Assembly: GCA_964036195.1 (NCBI GenBank)
Contig: OZ038452.1
Span: 11,464,704 to 11,528,703 of the forward strand
Source of the DNA: Sphaerolaimus hirsutus
Lineage: Eukaryota; Nematoda; Chromadorea; Monhysterida; Sphaerolaimidae
Direction of reading: 5' to 3'
Length of the DNA stretch: 64,000 nt
A program made the position numbers and the translations under genes. Position 1 is the first letter of the stretch, and every line of letters begins with the position of its first letter. Shown here in pieces: positions 38,676-48,700 of the stretch. The notes below the pieces were generated by a model. It had not been told where the DNA came from. It ran no database searches and saw only the letters and a list, made by a program, of their open reading frames with translations.

Positions 38676-39115
38676 CAGTGGCGTAGCCAGGGGGGGCGGG
38701 GGGGGCGGCCGCCCCCCCCCTTCCCTGGTGAGACGTGAAAAATGTCGTGAAATGTGTTCTGGTGCAACGATTTTGAGGCCATTTTTCAAAAATTTTGCGC
38801 GCAAGCGCGCAATATAGCGTAACGCCAAAGGCATTTTCTCTTTTCAGGTCGCAACGGCCTCAAGCTCGTTGAAAATGCCCTCAAATGTTCATTTTCGCTG
38901 TATACATTTGTAAAATACATACATATACAGCGGTCTGTGGCGCCTATGCAAACGCCAATGGCGCCATGGCGCGGCGCCTACGAATGGCGCCAGCGCCATG
39001 GCGCTATTCCCCCACTACATAGGTCAAATTTTAGGGGGGGGGGGCGCCGCCCCCCCGTCCGCGGGGCTCCGTAAACAATCCGCCCCCCCGCTCAAAAATC
39101 CTGGCTACGCCACTG
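38676..39115. mobile_element. hAT-like MITE, same family as 1679-2122, opposite orientation
   Basis: 440 bp; CAGTGGCGTAGCCAGG ... CCTGGCTACGCCACTG. Flanks ACCATCTC (38668-38675) and ACCATATC (39116-39123) are a 7/8 target duplication. Confidence 0.85.
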
Positions 39116-39223
39116 ACCATATCATATTCAACTTTGAGAATTCTATAACTGTGCGTTGTGGCGAACGCTCTATCCCCTAAAATGCTACCTTCCAGTGAAC
39201 GTATGCGTGACACTCATGATTAT

Positions 39224-39773
39224 CAGAGTTGTTATAAGTACCGAACTTTGTCAAAAGTACCCGTAACGGTTAATACTTTCACTTTTAACCATGCTCAAAA
39301 ATACTCGGGTAAATAACTTTGTTTTTACCCAGTACTTGAGTAAAATTGCGTAAAAGTATTTTTCAAGTATTTTTGAGTACATTGAGTGTTTTTTTCGCAG
39401 GAGCATATAAAATCAATTATTTTTTAGGCATGTTGATTAGTTTCAACTTTGACCACTTCAGCAGGTTATGACATTTTTAGAAATGGGCCCGCAGCCTTTT
39501 TTTAAAAGAACGTTTATGTACTTGATTTTATCTATGCTCGCATTTTAAAGAAAGAAGTACATACAAAGTACGTATGAATGCAGGCATAGATAAATAGTCA
39601 CTTTTTGGCATTTTGCATGCTTCAATTGAATTTTCTGAGATACTCAAAAGTACCCAGTACTTGCGAAAAAATATTGGGTACAATGGATACTGGTACAATT
39701 GAAGTATTGTACCCATGTGTATTTACTCAGTATGCTGTTTTAGAGTAAAAGTAAATACCCAATATCAACTCTG
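39224..39773. mobile_element. hAT-like element, CAGAGTTG ends
   Basis: 550 bp, CAGAGTTG...CAACTCTG, flanks ATGATTAT/GTGATTAT (7/8). The interior is made of AAGTACTTGAGTA-type repeats. Relatives at 42135-42670 and 61151-61597. Confidence 0.8.
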
Positions 39774-39841
39774 GTGATTATCATCCGGAAAAAAAGTTCT
39801 TATGTATCGATTGATAGCAACGCATGACGGTAACTCTTCAG

Positions 39842-40492
39842 TAGGGTTGGGAATTTCAAAATTTTCGGTTCCGGTTCGGGGTTCCAAAATATTTCGGTTC
39901 GGGTATCGGTTCTTGAAAATTTTCGGTTCCGGTTCTCGGTTCGGTTCTCGAGCACGGTTCCGGTTCGGTTCTTTTGGTTACGGAATGTTCAAAATTTCGG
40001 TTCAGGGTAATAAAATAACCGGGTATCGGGTAATAAATGAATTACAGAAACAGCAACATGCCCAGGATGTTTGAGTTTGAGGCGGATTTATACGGGCGCT
40101 GGCGAAAGGGGAAAGGGGCAACGCCCTCCCCTAAAATTTTCCCCAAAAGTGACGGAAGAGCACCGTGGTGCTGGCGCTGGCACCATTTGTAGGTGCAGTG
40201 CCATAGCATAATGACGTCCGCCCCCATTCCCTACAAGAGCCAGACGTAAAAATGCCATTGCGAGCATGCTGTCGTCCAACAATGGTTTCGATGCCGGCAT
40301 TAAAAAATATTTATAAAACAACTGTTAAAGAACTCCACATATAACAAAAATTTCGGTTCTTTCAGGTATTTAGTTCGGTTCCGGGTAATGGTGTCGGTTC
40401 TCGGTTCCGGTTCGGTTCTCAAGCTCGGTTCCGGTTCTAAAATAGGGCTCGATTCTCGGTTCGGTTCGGGTCGGTTCGGGTTCCCAACCCTT
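39842..40492. mobile_element. hAT-like element filled with GGTTCGGTTC repeats
   Basis: TAGGGTTGGGAA ... TTCCCAACCCTT, perfect 8-bp duplication CTCTTCAG (39834-39841, 40493-40500). Its core is split by a fragment resembling the 1679 family (about 40050-40330). Confidence 0.85.
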
Positions 40493-40571
40493 CTCTTCAG
40501 GGAGCCACGAATGAGCGACTACAAGCGAAAAATCTGGCAGTGTGCCAAATACGGCTAAAAAGTAAACGCAC

Positions 40572-40668
40572 CTCGTCCACTAATGCGTCCATCAGGTCAG
40601 TATGCTCGCGCGCCCGCGGGGCCAAAGATAGAAAACTGCGCGACATTTCGGCCACCTCCACCAGGGTT
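40572..40668 (-). CDS. NHL-repeat gene, helical exon (5' limit uncertain)
   Basis: Minus-strand segment ending at donor GTGCGT (phase 0, matching the exon at 35603). Encodes T-L-V-E-V-A-E-M-S-R-S-F-L-S-L-A and E-H-T-D-L-M-D-A-L-V-D-E: amphipathic, coiled-coil-like, as between the B-box and NHL parts of TRIM-NHL proteins. The acceptor at 40669-40670 (GATAG) is a guess. Confidence 0.55.
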
Positions 40669-40817
40669 CTATCCGCAGTCAATTTTCTTTTTTCAATAAA
40701 ATACAAGCCAAAAAATAAACGGATCGGGTCACGTATGAGAACTTGGCCGTCATCCCAGTTACCAGTTGCGTATTATACGAATGAGAGTGAAACTTCAAAG
40801 TGAAACACAAAGTTTAC

Positions 40818-41035
40818 CGTCCGAGTCAGTGATAATGTCGGCGGAATGTGATAAAGCCACCGGATATGGTCGCTGATGGCCGCCGAAACACGCACATGCA
40901 GCGCCGGTTCCCCATTGTCAACGGCAGTATACAAACGGGATATCCATACGGGCTTTTGGACAGGTGCCAAGTTCACATAATGTTGGGATTCGGTGCGGGG
41001 CACGTATGGAAATTGGCCCACATCAATGTTTATAT
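40818..41035 (-). CDS. Minus-strand exon candidate, unknown protein
   Basis: An open frame ends at a good donor (ACG|GTAAAC, phase 0) and encodes a protein-like segment containing P-V-W-I-S-R-L-Y-T-A-V-D-N-G-E-P and R-V-S-A-A-I-S-D-H-I-R-W-L. The 5' limit and the link to the next exon are not resolved (phase mismatch with the guessed acceptor at 40669), so it may be an earlier exon of the NHL gene with one exon missing, or another gene. Confidence 0.45.
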
Positions 41036-41275
41036 TGGGTACGGTTGCGTATTATTGTTCAGGTATATATACCTAACTATGTTCAGGTATATATTTACAT
41101 TTTATTAGCAATGGTGTCACTCATTGATCCTCGCTTATTTGGGAATGAACCGACACTTCAAAATACTATCATTTTATATTCGACATTGCAGTTTCACAAT
41201 ACTTCGAGTTCATTTCACTCGATTTCATGACTTTCCTTTAAATTATTTTCTTTTTTCGTGGATATTTATCATTTG

Positions 41276-41460
41276 TCATGAAAATTGACACTTGACTTTA
41301 CACTTTACTTTACATTTGACACTATACTTTACATTTGACATGACATTTGACACTTGACTTTGCATTTGACTTTACATTTGACACTTTACTTTACATTTGA
41401 CATTTGACTTGACACTTTACTTTACATTTGACACTTTACTTTACACTTTACAGGGCTTGG
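41276..41460. repeat. Minisatellite of GACACTTTACTTTACATTT units
   Basis: Degenerate tandem units of ACTTTACATTTGAC. The same units occur in the cadherin introns (46440-46600, 47990-48110), where they form the arms of fold-back repeats ending in CAGGGTCTGGGA. Confidence 0.7.
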
Positions 41461-42134
41461 GATTGGCACCTGGGGGTATTTTGAGGGTGGTTTATTCGAG
41501 GAATCACAGTATTTGATTTTTTGAATGGCGCCATTAGCGCCTGGCGCCATTTTTCCTGGCGCTTTTCCATCACTACTCAGGACCAGGGGTACGTAAAAAT
41601 AAAATACCTTACGTTTACATTCACTTCGAAAAAAGTTCACTACTTTCAACAACTCTGGTAAAAACCTCGATGAAAGCACAAAAAAATGTTCCTATTCCAA
41701 GCATTCCCTTCTAGATCCAGGCGACAGCTGAACTCTGAGGTGTAAACGAGTCTATTTATAAATACACGCGGCTCAGTAGACATTTTCGTTGAAGTAGATT
41801 TCAACCTGTGCGAAGAGACTGTGCAGCCGCACTGCAAGCCTCCCCTCTACAATTCGAGTCCTTGGAATCTGCGACCCTTATAATACAAACGAATGTTCCG
41901 GTAACGGAACCGCCGCCAACATCGACTCAACCGGCACCGACGCAAACTCCCGTCACAGAGTCCAGTTCACTTTGGCTCAAAGAAGTTCGCTCAAATCATT
42001 TACTGTATTTCCTTGAAATACCTCATCCCCTTAAATTGACCCCCCCTCGAAATACCCCCATCTGGAATAAGGTACATCATGTATCCATGAACATGATGTA
42101 TTTATCGGGGTCAATTTGCATCGCTGCTGTAGAG
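41461..42134. other. Intergenic stretch with possible exon fragments and a MITE end
   Basis: 41740-42000 has coding-like composition on the plus strand in two overlapping frames: one with F-V-E-V-D-F-N-L-C-E-E-T, one Pro/Thr-rich. Splice limits are unclear. 42003-42134 is the left part of a CCGTAT-family MITE (TA before CTGTATTTCCTTGAAATACC), interrupted at 42135. Confidence 0.3.
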
Positions 42135-42670
42135 CATAGTTGTTAAAACGTATTTACTTTCACTCGATAAATACGTAGGTATACTCGAGTACAGAGTAAA
42201 TACGTTTACGTTTCATCGGAAAAAAGTTTCTGTACTCGCGTTTACGTATACTTTTTGAAAGTACTCGAGTACAGAAGACGTATTTTTGATAGGACATAAT
42301 ACAGGTATTTTTGAAGACATGGAATGGAGAAACGGGTGAAATAGGTCAAAAATAGAGAAAAATAGCCAAAAATGTGAATTTAATATGATTTATAGCCATA
42401 AAAGCTATAAAAGCAAAATAGGCGTATTTGATGTTGAACACAGGCAAAAAATATGAAATTTAGTGATTATGATTTAGAAATTGGGGCAAAAATTTTTAAA
42501 TATACTCACGTTTACGTTTTCCAGCGGAAAGAGTACGTTTACTCACGTTTACTCATGAGTAAAAGTAAAAAAAATTACTAAACGTTTTCTGTACTCAGGG
42601 GGTGAGAAAAAAATAAATACTTTACGTTTACGTATACTTTGAAAAACGTTCGGTACTTTTAACAACTCTG
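42135..42670. mobile_element. hAT-like element, CATAGTTGTTAAAA ends
   Basis: 536 bp, CATAGTTGTTAAAA...TTTTAACAACTCTG, perfect 8-bp duplication CTGTAGAG (42127-42134, 42671-42678). Interior of TTTACGTTTACTC-type repeats. Confidence 0.9.
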
Positions 42671-42938
42671 CTGTAGAGCCAGTGTTGGCAACCGGAAATT
42701 ATTGATAAAATGTAAGACTTGTGTAACACCCCCAAATAATAGTGCAACAATTCATGTAACGTGAATGTTGAAATTTTGCGCTTGTCTCTTTTAACAACTC
42801 TAACCCCTCAAACATCGAGGCGAGATGTGGGCCGGCGCGTGGACACGCTCTGGTGACGCAGTGATGATCAATACTCGATCTCAAGGATCAGGCTGCGTTG
42901 CCTGTATTTATAACAGTAAAATGACGGCGGGGCAGGAC

Positions 42939-43169
42939 GACGGTGCACTATTCCGCATTTTGGCCTATTCCGCATTTTGGCTCATCCCGCACATTTAGCT
43001 GCCCATCCCGCATTTTGGCCTATCCCGCACACAAACCCATCACGCACACTGCCTATCTCGCACATTACACCGGCAAGATGCGGGATAGGCCGAAATGCGG
43101 GATGGGAAGCTAAATGTGCGGGATGAGCCAAAATGCGGAATAGGCCAAAATGCGGAATAGGCATGCGCC
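42939..43169. mobile_element. 231-bp fold-back element
   Basis: Two arms of CATCCCGCATTTTGGCCTAT-type units in opposite orientation around a short loop (about 43036-43075), flanked by GGGCAGGAC on both sides (42930-42938, 43170-43178), a 9-bp duplication. Confidence 0.85.
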
Positions 43170-43178
43170 GGGCAGGAC

Positions 43179-45063
43179 ACCATGGCGGTCACAGCAGCTG
43201 AGTGATCACTGCTGTTGATTGGCCATTAAGCCATATAAGCCGTGCACATGCTTCCATCTATTTAAAATCCCATTTTATGCACCCATTTATTTTAAGTGTT
43301 CTTTTTCCCAACATCATTTACACCATTGAATTAGGGCATGCGGCTAACCGCAACTGACCACCTTTATCTTTTCTAAAAATGTCAGGTAGGCGAGCGCAAG
43401 TTGTTATGTCGCGACGACTCACTGCAAACACATGTCAAACCTACTAAATAATATAAATAAATATTAGGTATACCTAAAATACTTTATTTTCGGGGGAGAC
43501 TTGACAATGGAATCCGCGATGATCAAAGTGGGTTGTTATTGTTTTGGTTTTTTCGCTCGTGCCTATGATGTTTTTTGTACTTCGTCACTTTATGTGTGGT
43601 GTAGAACAAAATGCAGTTTGAAACTGATGCAAGTGCAGTTAATGGTGCCGACTGTGGTAAAGTGATTGCAAAGGAGCCGAAAGCTGCTGTTTGGCGCCAC
43701 GTTTGGGTACTGTTCACCCATCTGGCGCCATTAAATTCTGCGCAACTGAATCATTATTTCACACTAGGTATACCGAGTGAAGCGCATACTTTGCGCAGAA
43801 TCCTTCCATAATTTAATGAATAAAATCTTGTGATAAATTTCGTAATTGATTATCCCACAGTAAAAACGAAATATTATGATTTTTGTATAGGTAACTGTAT
43901 AAGGCTTGGTTCATTATACAGATGGGTAATGGTAAGTTTCCATACTAAGTGTGGTGGTGTCCGCCGACGCCGAGTATAGGTAAATTAAAATCAAAGAGGC
44001 ACAAATGGCGCCATTCCATTGCCACTTGGCAGCACTGAGCAAATTCACTCGGGGGCTCATGCATCCATTCACATGCAACCTTGACACTGTGATGCATAAA
44101 TTCATGCGCGCAAAAGTCAATCGTATCAAAGAGATTTCTGGTCTCAAGTTTGGCAAATTTCTGTTTTCATAGAGTGGAATTTTATTGTGTTCGGTAATTG
44201 CCGCATGTAGAAAGAGTAATCTTACAGGTGTACATAAACACATACATAAATTCATAGGTATTTATGTTAGGTATGTAGATTTCATGCGTGAATTTCTCGT
44301 TACATTACCGAATAACATGCCTAGAATGTTTTCCTCTATGAAAAAATCATATGGAGTTTTCTAGGCCATTATCATGTTAGTGAGCATAATTTCAATTTGA
44401 CCTAAAAATCAGGCATTGGTTAATTCATTTAGACTTTGCGGTCTTAACTTTCCCAGTTTTTCAACATACAGTGTTCTACCACGGAAATGGTCGATCATTG
44501 ACAAAAAAATTGTTTTCAAATTGAAAATTGTTGTCGAATTAAATTCCACCTACATCTCCTTATGAATACATACCCGTATTTTGTGTCGTACACATTAATC
44601 GTGATGCATTTTTATTTATATACATACACGGGTATGCGCAGATTCGTGAAACAATCCTCATTATTTCGCGCATCATTTCATGCAAAGTTTATAAAAGTGA
44701 AAATTCCTACACCTGTAAATACGTACGCATGTATACATTTCATGGGCAAAATCCGGAGTCAATGACACTTGTTTTGAACTTTGTGCAAGTGGTGCAGTTT
44801 GCCTTAGTTACTTTCTGGAGGTTACTTAGTCAATTTGGGATAAACGTTTTTCTGGTATCAACTGCACTTTTTTGTAATGGTGCAATCCCATACTGTGTAC
44901 AATTTTTCAAGGTTTATCCGCGTAATGAAGTTGCTCCCTGCAAACTTACTGAAGTTTCACAATTTCCAGTTGAGTGAGTCATGACCGAAAATGACATCAT
45001 GACCAATTATGCATGAACTCACGTACACCTACCTAACTCACCTATGATGTAAATACTTATGTA
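43179..45063. other. Intergenic stretch upstream of the cadherin gene
   Basis: No convincing gene. A 66-codon open frame at 43611-43811 has no recognised motif or clear splice sites. AT-rich. The cadherin promoter or earlier exons may lie here but cannot be pinned down. Confidence 0.4.
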
Positions 45064-45405
45064 CCGTATTCCCTCGAAATACCCCCCCCCCCTTGAATTA
45101 CCCCCCTCGAAATACGCCAAGGACTTTTCGAGCTGAGGAAAAAATACCACCCCCTCGAAATCCCCCCGTCTGGAATAAGGTTCATGATACAGGCAATGCA
45201 CCTAATGTCTTTATTGCTACTAATTTGCGTCGCAGCTACACATAAGTATGTTAGATTGAGTAGCTATTTATCCATGGTAATGTAATGTAATGTAGTACGC
45301 TCCTTTTGAAAATTTCTGGCGAAATAATAACCCCCTCGAATTATATCCCTCAAAATGTTCACTTTGAAAAAATAAACCCCCTGGGGGTATTCCGAGGAAA
45401 TACGG
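45064..45405. mobile_element. CCGTAT-family MITE, full-length copy
   Basis: 342 bp; CCGTATTCCCTCGAAATACC ... GGTATTCCGAGGAAATACGG after a TA. The interior GCGTCGCAGCTACACATAAG is shared with 1240-1300. Confidence 0.8.
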
Positions 45406-45710
45406 TTACATGCTTCCAATTCAAACACACATCTTCATCTGACACCGAAGCATAGGTTTTTCGAAGATGTGTGTTATTTAGTGTGCATTTTTCAAGTGCA
45501 TTGTGCCATAGTCATGCATTTTGATTCCAGTTGACATATGCGACAAAATGCGCCATTTGCATTTGTGTGTTTTCTAGTTTCGCTTTGTCGGCGTGCATTT
45601 TCGGTGGGCAGGTAAACTTTGCATTAATGTAAATACATAACTTTATAAAAAAATCGTACTCATGTTAAGACACCTGAGTGTTCCACACACTGTGTTGTTT
45701 TATAGGTGCA

Positions 45711-48700
45711 ATGGGGTTCTGCAAATCACAAATTTTACTATTATGCTTCACCTACGTTGTTGCAAATGAGCCACCGGAGTTTATCAATGATATGAGTGAT
45801 TTGGTGCTAAGCGCCGATACTCTACCAGGTTTGTGGTTTGTATGTTTTGATAGAGAATTTATCATCATGATAAATATTTACTATAATTCCATGAAATTTT
45901 TGAATGAATTGCTAAAACAATTAGAAAATGCGCCCGTGTGACGAGTTCGCAAATCCGTTCACTGATCTTATCTATGAAAATCTGGCCTGGGGCACTCCCA
46001 GACCCTGTAAAAAGCCCTGTGAAATGTCAAATGTCACGCAAAGTGTCAAAAGTCATGGAAAATGCCCTGAAAAATGGCAAACGTACGTACGTACGTACGT
46101 TTGCCATTTGCCAGGGCATTTTCCATGACTTTTGCCACTTTGCGTGACATTTGACATTTTGCAGGGCTTTTTACAGGGTCTGGGAGTGCCTCCTGGCCTG
46201 TGATCGATGAAACAAACACCCCAAAATACCACAGACGTTCCGATCTACACTCTGCTAGCTGTCGATCCGGAGTCGGAAGTTTATTACGGCATTGAATCGC
46301 TGCTGGTGGATGGTAATGAAAATGAGTATTTGCAAGTGGATGCAAGAAGTGGAGTGGTCACGCTCAGACGGCGGTTGGATGTCAAGGTTTGCTTGTTGCC
46401 TTTGTTGCTGTTGTTACTGTCAAATGGTGTGTTAAAGTAGAGTGTCAAATGTAAAGTCAAATGCAACCTAAAGTGTCAATCAAAACGAAAAAAAAAGATT
46501 TTATTACTGAACTTTGCATGACAGTTGTCGGTTTACTTTGCATTTGGCTTTACATTTGACACTTTACTTTACACTTTAGAGGGCTTGGTACTGACACCAG
46601 TCCTGCATCCTGCAAAGTGGCATGCAAAGTGTAAAAAGTCATACGAAATGCCTAATTTATTTTTCTACTGTACATTCGATATTTTTCATGGCATTTTACA
46701 TGAATTTTTACACTATGCATGGCATTTTACTTTCTACATGACACTTTACTCTTTTTATATGGCATTTGCAGGATGCGGGACTGCTCCATTGTACTTTCCA
46801 CCGTTACGTTGCTTGTCTTGTTTACCGTAAGACGGGACCGACACCGGACACAAATGGAATTACGATTCCTATGCTAATCACATCACCTCATGTAAATATT
46901 AATATCCAATAAAAATTTCACTTGCAGGCTACGGGTGGTGGTATCGGCGCCGTAGTAACAGCGAGCGATCTGGACCTAGATGCACCTATTTCAGAACAGC
47001 CGGCATTTGGAAACACACTCAAAAGGACAGTATTCCTGCCCATTGTACCGAGCGCCAATTCAGATGCCAGCGGTGGTGGCACTGAAAAGGGTGGAGGGGG
47101 TCCCACTGGTTTACTTGATAAGGGACAGGATGACCAGAAGGTTGGTTGTCCAAAGAAATTCCTGGTGCCGCTGGCCATGGTGCCATACTGCTGTTTAAAT
47201 TTGTGGTGTCAACTCAGCACCAGTCTTCAGTGCCTAGCCTACCTATCTAAGAAATCCAGCCTATGTCACTGCACGTTCAGCCGTACTTCACTTCGATTTT
47301 ATGCACTTTTTCACTAATAGATGCTAATCGAGGTTACCACACTTTAAAAACTAGACGTTCAGGTAGGTCTCATGTCACTCTTCAATCACAGCAACGATCT
47401 GAAACTGCTGAATCGGTACCATCTACGAGCAGCGTGCAACCGCTCCTGGCGCCTTTGCAATCCAAAATCAAGCCTGACGAGTCCAGTGGGCCATTTCTAT
47501 CACAATTGCAAGGGTACCCCTTCCCTGCATTCTCCACTCAAATGGCATCGGTGCAAGTGCCTGAGAACTGGCCGCAGGGGGAGCCACTCCCTTTTGAAGA
47601 CCCATTGTATGTGACACTGGGAGATGGGGTGAGAATCTAGGGTTTATTTATGTTGGTGAGATTTTATATCCATTATAAATGTTGTCTTTGATTGTAGGAA
47701 GCAGGTGAAATCGGATTGGAAATTGTGGGGGAAACATCGCAACACTTCAAAGTAGTGCCCGACAGTTTGCAACAAGCAGGGTACTTTGACATCATTTTGC
47801 TCGATCAACAAGCCATTGATTTGGAAATGCTGTTTGGAAGAGAATCATTGAATGGGGAGCAACAACCAGATGAAGTTACATTCATGGTTGGATCTTGGTA
47901 CTGTTTTGTGAGAAATTGACATTATCAGGCAGTCCCAGGCCTGTAAAAGAACAAATAAGAAAAGATTTTATCACTGAACTTTGCATTACGATTTACACAT
48001 TTTTGTCATGACAATTGACACTTTACTTTACATTTGTCATGACAATTGACACTTTGTATGACATTTTGCATGACATTTCACATTTTACATCACACTTTAC
48101 AGGGTCTGGGATTGGCAACTAATATTTATGACATTTTCTTGAAGTTAAAAGTTCGCAGGTGAAAGCCGTTCACTCAAATAACATCGAGTCAATGTTGCCC
48201 GTCACTGTGCAAGTGACGCCAATAAATGAGTTTCCTCCCATGTTTAAGCAAAATAGATATGAATTCAGTTTGGACATGGTTCCTGAATCTACTGACAGGG
48301 TTATTGGAATCTTGAATGTTCGTTATTACCGTCTACTGTACAACTTGAATTCAATAATAATGAACATATTTAGAATCGTAATTTCATTGCAGGTGGATGA
48401 TGCCGATGCAACTGATGTGGACGATTTGCAGTTTAGCTTACAGGGCAGATATGCTGAATAGTGAGTTACAACTAGGTGGGGTTCAAACAGGACCGCGGTC
48501 CTGGTAGATGGTTCAACAAAATTCCGGGACTGAGGCGATACCGGTCCCGGTCCCGATAAAAAATAAGCCAGTCCCGGTCCCGATAAGAAAAATTTCTGGT
48601 CCCGGCACCCCGGTCCCGGCCCAAACAAGTAGTCCCGTTTGAACCCTAATTTCAACCCAATACGTCACTGTATTTTCTTCATATTATGTAAGCAATGACA

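Larger units (their letters stand above)
45711..47628 (+). other. Cadherin N-terminus: signal peptide and divergent first repeats
   Basis: ATG 45711 begins M-G-F-C-K-S-Q-I-L-L-L-C-F, a plausible signal peptide before N-E-P-P-E-F. The intron-type AG just upstream (TATAG) leaves a more distal 5' exon possible. Exon 2 holds a cadherin half-repeat ending V-V-T-L-R-R-R-L-D. Exon 3 begins A-T-G-G-G-I-G-A-V-V-T-A-S-D-L-D. Exon 4 is an unusually long Ser/Gln/Pro-rich insert with no cadherin motif. Confidence 0.7.

Noticed and set aside
41740..42000. First exon of the cadherin gene.
   Set aside because: Two overlapping coding-like frames but no consistent splice pair to 45711; kept only as a weak possibility.
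43611..43811. 66-codon open frame as a small gene.
   Set aside because: No recognised motif, ordinary length for chance, and no supporting splice sites or promoter.
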